NCBI GenBank assembly: GCA_029204225.1
Contig: CM055113.1
Span: forward strand, 2,374,081 to 2,438,080
Reading direction: 5' to 3'
DNA length: 64,000 nucleotides
DNA from: Diphasiastrum complanatum
Taxonomy: Eukaryota; Streptophyta; Lycopodiopsida; Lycopodiales; Lycopodiaceae
The position numbers and the translations under genes were made by a program. Each line of letters starts with the position of its first letter. Position 1 is the first letter of the stretch. This document shows positions 60,348 through 64,000 of this stretch, piece by piece. The notes beneath the pieces are model-generated. The model made no database searches and had not been told where the DNA came from. It worked only from the letters and a program-made list of their open reading frames with translations.

Positions 60348-63112
60348 TTGTTTTGATCCCAGGTTCTTTGCAATTGCTCTCCTTCCCAATCTTCTTGTTC
60401 ATGATCATGCTGTCCATGATCCCTCTCAAGATTTGGCCTTTGGCTCAGGTGTCTGTCCAAGCCTGGGCAGGAATCAAACTTGAGTAAGCAAGCCCAACAA
60501 CCAAACACCTATACCACAACACCATGCATGGGCCGATTTCTCTCGGGATTGCTGCCAGGGCCTCTGCAGCCCACCCTTGTGAGCTGTAGGCCGCCACTTG
60601 TGCAGCTATGGTTTCTCTGGCAGCCCTGCACAGCTCTCAGTTGTGTTCAAATGTTCTAAATTCATTCTGGCATAGTCGTTCATTTCTGTGGCCTTTTTTC
60701 AATTTTTGGCAGCATGTGAATCTTTCTATTGCAATGCTGATGTAAGACATTAGTGTCTGTTGGCCGACACACTAGAAGCTGTCTATTGTTCACCTATATG
60801 CCTACAGTTCAAGCCAAGGAAGATGATGAGATTTGTTACCTTTCAATTGAACCTTTATTATACTGTATCTCATTTGATGTGGCAAGATTATGAATGATGA
60901 TTACTTTAAAGTTATTGGCAAGGGAGGAGTGGGAGGAGATTATTTGTCCCTTAAAAAGAGAAAAAACAAGACAACTAGTTTGAAACGCTGAAATATTAGA
61001 TGTTGTGGAAAGAGAACCAAGGTGTGAAGGCCAAGGTTACTATTGAACAAAATGTTGCATCATAATTCTCTATGTGCCATACTCCCGTATGCTTGTGAGA
61101 GTATTTAAAATGTGCCAAAATTTGCATACTTGTATTGAATATACAGTTTATGAAAAACCTACATACCATATGTACAATTTGCAGCACATCATAACTTGCA
61201 ACATATAGCTGCCATTGACTTGCTCACCCTCAAAATAGAGTTTATATTAATGCAAATGATATCATAGAAGATGCCTTGATTGTTTTGTGTAGCCTGACAG
61301 ACCTTCTGAGAATCCTGTGGTGCGGGGCAGGCCTGTGTACATCTGCGGCATGCTATTGTGAACAGTCAATGGGCAGTTTTGATTTTCCCAGTATTTCTTA
61401 ATTGTATACACCATATGTTCTCTTGCTTTATGAGTGCATGGAGCAGCGCGCAGCCAAGTGTACCTACTGGCATCTGTACACACTTGGCTGCAACAAACCT
61501 GTAACAAAAATGAGGAATCAGAAAGCAAACTAGCCAAACATGTGGAAGAAAGTAGTGCATGGGTGATGGTGCAAAGACATCTTTTCTTATGATCGAGTAT
61601 TTTCTGCTATGCTTTTGGAGGAGTGCTCGAATAGGATATAACTTTCTTGCAACTAAGTCTCTTGCTGCATCGCCCATTTTAAAGCAAGCTCGATGTCTGG
61701 AAAGAAACTCCTCAGTAGTGCTTATGTTTGCATAAGGCTCGCATATCTGCTGCTCTCCATCATAGATGGTGCCTTTGGAGGAACAACCTGATATTTAAGG
61801 AAGATAGGCCTCGCAGACAAATGACCTTGTGGCCAGTCTTAGAGATGGTGAACATTATTTACTCATAGATAAGCATCTAGTATGTTCCCCTTACCCTTAC
61901 TATCCTAGTGAGTTTTTGTGTTTCTGGGGTAAGTAGGAGATCTCTAGAGCCTGTCAGTGTTCATTGCTGAATGGTTTTTGAATTTGTAGTGACATTCATT
62001 CCTCCTCTGAAATGGGTGACCTCCAAAGTTTTGTTTGACAGGGAGATATCTTATTTCATAGAGACTCATGGGAGTCGAGCGAGGCATTCCCCAATTTTCA
62101 GATACACATGAATTTTGGTCTTTTTTCAGTGATTCTGGGAAGGAACCTGCCAAACAGCCTTCAGAATTAGTCGGTTGAGATTCCATACAGAGTTCTCTTC
62201 GAAAATCAGGTTACTGAGTTGGGTTCAAAATTATCTTGTTACCATGGTAAAAATTTAGCATTTATCACTTGATTTTGTAACATGGTGTGATTTTGAAAGA
62301 GATCAGAATCACACTCAAATCTGATTATGGAGTTGATTCAAGGGTGCTCTGTTTGTTATTACTATTATATTAAATCGAGGCTACAGTAAACAGCTAGTGT
62401 GCTTCAGAATTTTGGATCTTAAATCTTGTGAAGTGAGATCTGTATGCAGGTTCAATTACACACTTTCAGCGGTGGTTTGAAGAGCTAGAATACTATAGAT
62501 CACATTTGGGGGTCTTAGGCACCTGTTGTAATAAAATACATCTTGTTTGATCTACTCTGTGGCCTGACCAACCCCTGGGATGTTTAACGAGAGCCTTGTT
62601 TGAAATTTTGGATGTCACATATAAAGCTTGCATAGCCAAAACCAATACGAGATGAATCCTTTGTAAGTACCAACCAGATTAATGGTGGCTTTACGTGTAA
62701 GCTTTTCAACAAATCATCTGTGTATTGAGATTAGTATTGAGTTAGAGTCTTGAACGTAACACATCCTAATTTGCACATAAGATCGTGGATTTTTCCATAC
62801 GCTGCCTATAAAGACTTTTTTCGATTAGTTTTTGTTTAACTCTGTGTTTGAATATGTCTTGAAAAATGAGGATTGATATTGAAGTTCACAGAAAGCTCAT
62901 CAAACTCATATAGCGACATCTTTTTAGGTCCGTAGGGCTTTGATATGTTCAGTGGTAAGATGAATGATACACTAATTACTAATGTACTAATTTATATTAA
63001 TGAATCATAATCTTAAATGTCTTTTGTTTCCGCAGCTGGCGTTGATGAAAAGGTTGAGCAAAGAGTTCCAGAAGATCCCTTGATGCCAATGCAAAAAAAT
63101 GAGGTTATATAG
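38589..63112 (+). CDS. Unidentified protein gene with giant introns (5' end uncertain)
   Basis: Exons read: about 38589-38718, 39368-39463, 39895-40291, 40440-40478 (or to 40503), 52399-52540, 59850-60303 and 63036-63103, or to a stop at 63110-63112. Every junction has GT-AG signals and matching phase. With the 40478 donor all seven join; with the 40503 donor exon 52399 is skipped and phase still holds. The protein is hydrophilic and low in recognisable domains. It has GDMDITHAP near the start (MDIT is a possible start or a MELT-like word as in KNL1), an acidic middle, a heptad-like LETLEEENLR, and a basic SGRKGVVHGRRRTLL in exon 59850. Introns of about 11.9 and 7.3 kb are filled with retrotransposons. 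I do not recognise the family. Confidence 0.55.
39583..39712. repeat. Foldback with 26-bp hairpin arms
   Basis: 39643-39668 and 39674-39699 are near-perfect reverse complements around a five-base loop, bracketed by GGGGCCCG and GGGCCCC. It lies in an intron of the unidentified gene. Confidence 0.8.
41692..42050. repeat. ~182-bp tandem duplication with tRNA-like words
   Basis: Two copies (about 41692-41870 and 41875-42050) differ at few positions. On the minus strand each carries ACTCGTATAGTGGCTAGG, resembling a pol III A box, and GTGTTCAACCCG, resembling a B box, but the boxes are about 15 bases closer than in a tRNA. A tRNA-derived SINE piece is possible; a tRNA gene is not. Confidence 0.6.
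42060..42535 (-). pseudogene. Older retroelement gag, downstream half
   Basis: On the minus strand it continues the gag frame that starts at 49636 beyond the inserted gypsy element. It reads QARHAKDQ, a stop, then the retroelement gag region with PEVVTSWIDRW; after a frame change come WQDLRGQSEALQLWEDF and CQAFKAAFLPI. It is decayed; its own pol is not seen to the left. Confidence 0.7.
42531..42535. repeat. Left target-site duplication (CATAT) of the 7-kb gypsy element
   Basis: Repeated exactly at 49559-49563. Confidence 0.9.
42536..42776 (+). repeat. 5' LTR stub of the gypsy element
   Basis: Matches the first 240 bp of the 3' LTR at 48798 and breaks off after AAATTTGAATA, at the inversion junction. 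Confidence 0.9.
42777..45337 (-). pseudogene. Gypsy gag, protease and linker in inverted orientation
   Basis: From right to left on the minus strand: capsid-like gag (YGEIYPQDKLKLFPMALTGA, then TQDWYYNQ), a hinge, and a nucleocapsid with four zinc knuckles (CSICTGNHTVNEC, CHLCNSPDHETAFC, CFACGDNHRVAEC, CRDCGYGHCYKDC). The protease site AAVIDGGSGVNFIS follows near 43420, then LLGRPWL after a frame break, and the linker with LATIDCTAGYMC and LTDEQILNHM. Frame breaks near 45040, 44770 and 43400 and a truncated N-terminus make it a pseudogene. Four knuckles is more than the one or two usual in plant gypsy gags. Confidence 0.85.
45345..47640 (+). pseudogene. Gypsy reverse transcriptase, RNase H and integrase zinc domain
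   Basis: The frame opens with the end of the linker (YNTVLKWENPP) and a serine/lysine-rich hinge. RT follows with FLDGFSGYDQVKIAP, MPFGLCNAPSSFQRVM and the catalytic YLDD of EIYLDDLGVHS. Stops at 46743-46745 and 46789-46791 interrupt it; RNase H continues in the same frame (HVHTDASKYAIGSVL, TDHQPLLYLV), then the integrase H2C2 zinc domain (HDGMGGGHFS ... CDVCQRARRHTRQ). The integrase catalytic core does not follow, so the element could not integrate on its own. Confidence 0.88.
47641..48790 (+). pseudogene. Unrecognised 3' module in frame with gypsy pol
   Basis: After the integrase zinc domain the same frame runs to the 3' LTR, broken by stops near 47784, 48183 and 48240. It encodes a coiled-coil-like piece (VALQGFQGHFDRFKG ... 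LAKAKETITAYEKAAA), a proline-rich acidic hinge, then a globular-looking part with FHRALQAYQREYVHSPDP and ISKWIAGAHRCFLPHN. I recognise no integrase core, chromodomain, envelope or host protein. It may be a lineage-specific 3' ORF fused by deletion of the integrase core, or captured sequence. Confidence 0.5.
48781..48797 (+). promoter_or_regulatory. Gypsy polypurine tract
   Basis: GTTTTGGTGGGGGATAC directly precedes the 3' LTR. The same tract, complemented, adjoins the LTR of the short element at 18170. Confidence 0.75.
48798..49558 (+). repeat. 3' LTR of the gypsy element (761 bp)
   Basis: Starts TGTTGGAGGGTTTG and ends ACCCACTACA, followed by the CATAT duplication. It is closely similar to the LTR at 17418-18169 (minus), including a run of TAGTGTTAA(G)GG-like short repeats at about 49350-49400. 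Confidence 0.92.
49564..49636 (-). pseudogene. Older retroelement gag, N-terminal piece
   Basis: From an ATG at 49636 (minus) it reads MATASTLHSD and LSTINNLQQQIVDM, then meets the inserted gypsy LTR. After removal of one CATAT copy the frame resumes at 42535 as QARHAKDQ. Confidence 0.75.
49637..50265. other. Probable leader of the older element, with a C-tract
   Basis: The stretch lies between the older gag start (49636, minus) and a primer-binding-site-like word at 50266. It is GC-rich at 49860-50090 and holds a run of more than 25 C (about 50091-50117), likely prone to length errors. Open frames here have no recognisable domain. Confidence 0.4.
50266..50278 (-). promoter_or_regulatory. 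Primer-binding-site-like word (initiator tRNA-Met)
   Basis: On the minus strand TGACATCAGAGCC matches the common plant retrotransposon primer site TGGTATCAGAGCC at 11 of 13 positions and lies two bases from a terminus ending GTTACA/TGTAACA. It fits the minus-strand gag at 49636. Confidence 0.5.
50281..50410 (-). repeat. Possible very short LTR (130 bp) of the older element
   Basis: It starts TGTTACA and ends TGTAACA, perfect 7-bp terminal inverted repeats, next to the primer-site-like word. A matching second LTR was not found to the left, so this is tentative. Confidence 0.35.
50427..51209 (+). pseudogene. Proline-rich, AT-hook ORF remnant
   Basis: One frame with two internal stops (50715 and about 50964) encodes a proline/alanine/threonine-rich region, the AT-hook-like basic KRPGRPPNKKGRAQK, and a short acidic C-terminal region (DWEDEDDESSPSD) ending in a serine/glutamate tail. 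AT-hook tails like this occur in plant transposases and mobile-domain proteins, but no catalytic domain is present. It converges with the minus-strand ORF at 51708-52065. Confidence 0.5.
51210..51707. other. Gap between convergent ORF remnants
   Basis: AT-rich, with two short hairpin words around CCACATACGGCTG (near 51585 and 51675). Possibly the shared 3' region of a two-gene transposon. Confidence 0.35.
51708..52065 (-). pseudogene. Charged coiled-coil ORF remnant
   Basis: From the ATG at 52065 it reads MAERIPPRSKGEARRKLDED and continues with heavily charged sequence; a frame change near 51885 leads to DEQIGMNFTRRQLIMVRERA, an arginine/alanine-rich helix and an acidic end (EGEESVEDL). No domain is recognised. 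The frame change makes it a pseudogene or a sign of sequence error. Confidence 0.45.
52078..52222. repeat. Short tandem repeat of CTCTCACAGC-like words
   Basis: About twelve imperfect copies of [G]CCTCTCACA or GGCTCTCA, upstream of the minus-strand ORF. Confidence 0.8.
53121..53712. repeat. Tandem duplication of a ~295-bp unit
   Basis: Units at about 53121-53413 and 53424-53712 share GAGAAAGGGTTGACAAAT, GAGCATAAGACATATCTAG and CATGCACAACTGGTTGAGG in order, with scattered differences and a small indel. Confidence 0.88.
53970..54227 (-). pseudogene. Copia protease fragment of a third subfamily
   Basis: PWWIDGGASSDMTSHNELF carries the aspartic protease site in the variant DGGA. Serine-rich sequence precedes it, and VPPLLNVNKKLR follows. 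No other copia domain is found next to it on that strand. Confidence 0.7.
54334..54774 (+). repeat. Probable LTR of the second gypsy element
   Basis: A TATA-like GGCTATAAGTAGGG (near 54582) and T-rich leader sequence end one base before a primer-binding site. The left edge is a guess from a GTTATGG start. Confidence 0.5.
54775..54786 (+). promoter_or_regulatory. Primer-binding site (initiator tRNA-Met)
   Basis: TGGTATCAGAGA matches the standard plant LTR-retrotransposon primer site over 11 bases. Confidence 0.75.
54787..55439 (+). other. Gag-less leader of the second gypsy element
   Basis: CTGCTCCATCGCTGCCC-like words repeat several times, giving a cysteine/proline-rich false frame. No gag or protease is visible, so these were deleted or never present. 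Confidence 0.5.
55440..56102 (+). pseudogene. Gypsy reverse transcriptase (second element)
   Basis: The frame contains HHIDLRPGSAPPRPPYRMS, DQGLIVPSHSPFGAPVL, KIDLRSGYYQIRM, FRVLPFGVTNGPPTFQNMM and the catalytic YSDD of VLVYSDDILIFS. Translation turns into unrelated sequence just after the active site, where an inverted integrase piece begins. It is a different lineage from the YLDD enzyme at 45345. Confidence 0.88.
56103..56450 (-). pseudogene. Gypsy integrase core, middle and C-terminal part, inverted
   Basis: On the minus strand it reads VSDRDTRFTKNFW with the second catalytic Asp, then EHPETDGQTERVNQTLEDML with the catalytic Glu region, then RAFIARAW. It lies directly against the plus-strand RT. 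Confidence 0.8.
56460..56710 (+). pseudogene. Gypsy integrase core, N-terminal part
   Basis: With one stop it reads ISMDVILGLPRT, then VVVDRFSKQAHSIPF, the integrase strand with the first catalytic Asp and the D-R-[FL]-[ST]-K word. It is the natural upstream partner of the inverted piece at 56103-56450. Confidence 0.75.
56833..57168 (+). pseudogene. Gypsy integrase C-terminal fragment
   Basis: It reads NRILKADLHQYVSPTG and DWDQHLCLANYGNNRS, the segment after the catalytic Glu in plant gypsy integrases. It repeats a region already present in the inverted piece, so it comes from another element or a duplication. Confidence 0.7.
57169..58600. other. Intron sequence, nothing recognised
   Basis: Likely decayed retroelement DNA; short frames only. 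Confidence 0.4.
58601..58885. repeat. Tandem duplication, period about 147 bp
   Basis: CCTTGTCCTTGCCTTCAA, ATAACTCCTACAAAAT and AAAATCCTAGTAAA recur in order (units from 58601 and 58748). Confidence 0.85.
59471..59582. repeat. Short tandem duplication, period about 76 bp
   Basis: CCTCAGTAGAGTTTGTCGAA at 59476 and a close variant near 59552 both precede AGATGCTTTCAT. Confidence 0.75.
60311..60342. repeat. (CT)n microsatellite
   Basis: A pure CT tract beginning about 8 bases after the exon donor at 60304 and adjoining the SINE candidate's tail. Confidence 0.95.
60343..60540 (-). mobile_element. Candidate tRNA-derived SINE
   Basis: On the minus strand an A-box-like TGGTGTTGTGG (60524-60514) and a B-box-like AGTTTGATTCC (60480-60470) are spaced 44 bases apart, the normal tRNA distance. 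About 130 bp of unrelated body follows and ends in an AAAACAAAAA stretch and the (AG)n tract. No second copy lies in the window, so family status is unproven. Confidence 0.5.
60541..63035. other. Intron sequence, nothing recognised
   Basis: It lies between the exons at 59850-60303 and 63036. No domain-bearing frame was seen on either strand. Confidence 0.45.
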
Positions 63113-63285
63113 TCATTTATAGCCAATGCTAGATCCATAAGTTAATGGGCTGTGTTTCAAGAACCACAAAAATTCTGAATTTTTAGTGAGGCTAGTCGAT
63201 AATTGAGCTTTAAGCTCCTATGTACACACTTGACACGTACCTTGTCTTAGTCCTATGTACCGTAGGGTATTTAACGGACATTAAT

Positions 63286-63354
<69 letters not shown>

Positions 63355-63935
63355 ATGTAACTTATAGTCCTGCCTCAGTGTGAACACGTCGGACTTGTAA
63401 ATTGTAAATATTAAAATGGCTCACACCGGCCTGTGGTGTTTTGTAAAAAATGTAAATAGTAGGTTTCTGGTAACTTGTTGTCCTGCTTATATTTGGTATA
63501 GGGTACTGGGTCTTAACGAGGCTGCTGGACTGACCTCCTAAAAAGTAGGAGTTGATCGGTCAATGAGACATGTGTCATGTGCTCATTGGGACACTTGGTC
63601 CAGTGCATGAGTTACACGGGAAGTCCAGTCCTCCTACTCGCTTGCCAATGTGTCAGGGTACTGGCAAGTGGCAAGTGGCAAGTGGCAAGTGTTGATTGTG
63701 CATGGGGCTTGCCATTATGTGTCAACGTTAGGAAAGGGTTAGTGTTAAGTGGGTGAGCCTAGAGAGAGGCATTCCTCATCATAATCTATGCAGCAGGTGG
63801 TTGGGAGGAGACTTAGCAGCAGTGCTCTTATGTGTTTATGTTGGTAGCTTGCCATGTACTTTGAAAAGAAATCAATACAGTGGATATTTGGTGCCTTCTT
63901 TGGTGTGCTTTGAGTTTAATTCAAATAGCTTTGTG

Positions 63936-63938
<3 letters not shown>
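63113..63938. repeat. Gene 3' flank with CT tract and AAGTGGC minisatellite
   Basis: A (CT)n tract spans about 63291-63352. GGCAAGTGGCAAGTGGCAAG (from about 63663) is a four-fold AAGTGGC repeat. No further exon was recognised. Confidence 0.6.

Positions 63939-64000
<62 letters not shown>
63939..64000. repeat. (CT)n microsatellite reaching the window edge
   Basis: A pure CT tract of at least 62 bases that continues past the end, so its true length is unknown. Confidence 0.95.

Overview
The window is nuclear DNA from a land plant. Two housekeeping genes have plant-type structure: an S-adenosylmethionine synthetase with an intronless coding region behind a leader intron, and the DNA primase catalytic subunit in 17 coding exons. 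The space between genes is AT-rich and full of broken Ty1/copia and Ty3/gypsy elements, microsatellites and foldback repeats. Low gene density and very long TE-filled introns fit a large plant genome, perhaps a fern or another non-flowering plant; the species is not determinable by reading alone.

Layout. 1-1025: a duplicated promoter, leader exon and leader intron of the SAM synthetase gene, with no coding exon. 1030-5310: a foldback, minisatellite, copia remnant, CT repeat, decayed coiled-coil ORF and a large inverted repeat. 5842-11094: complete primase small-subunit gene. 11095-17244: mostly unassigned sequence plus a gypsy fragment (14.6-15.9 kb). 17245-21590: an old copia element (minus) split by a short LTR element (17418-19666). 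22402-26205: the SAM synthetase gene. 28528-33051: a copia element (minus) with matching 5-bp target duplications. 33-37 kb: AT-rich, then palindromic repeats. About 38589-63112: an unidentified plus-strand gene whose exons keep consistent splice phase across introns of about 12 and 7 kb. Those introns hold a 7-kb gypsy element (42536-49558) with an internally inverted gag-protease block, an older gag that it split, a decayed pair of convergent ORFs, a copia protease fragment and a second scrambled gypsy element (54.3-57.2 kb). 60.3-64 kb: a tRNA-derived SINE candidate, CT microsatellites and the last visible exon.

The three host genes show no functional cluster: methyl-donor synthesis, replication priming and an unknown protein. 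The strongest results are three nested or complete LTR insertions resolved to the base by target duplications or by reading frames that resume on the far side; two gypsy elements with internally inverted modules; a tandem repeat inside the SAM synthetase leader intron whose copy number explains much of the length difference from its duplicate; and a gene stretched by retrotransposons. I saw no tRNA or rRNA gene, CRISPR array, or clearly new defence or metabolic system. The least explained coding sequences are the extra 3' module of the 7-kb gypsy element and the long-intron gene.
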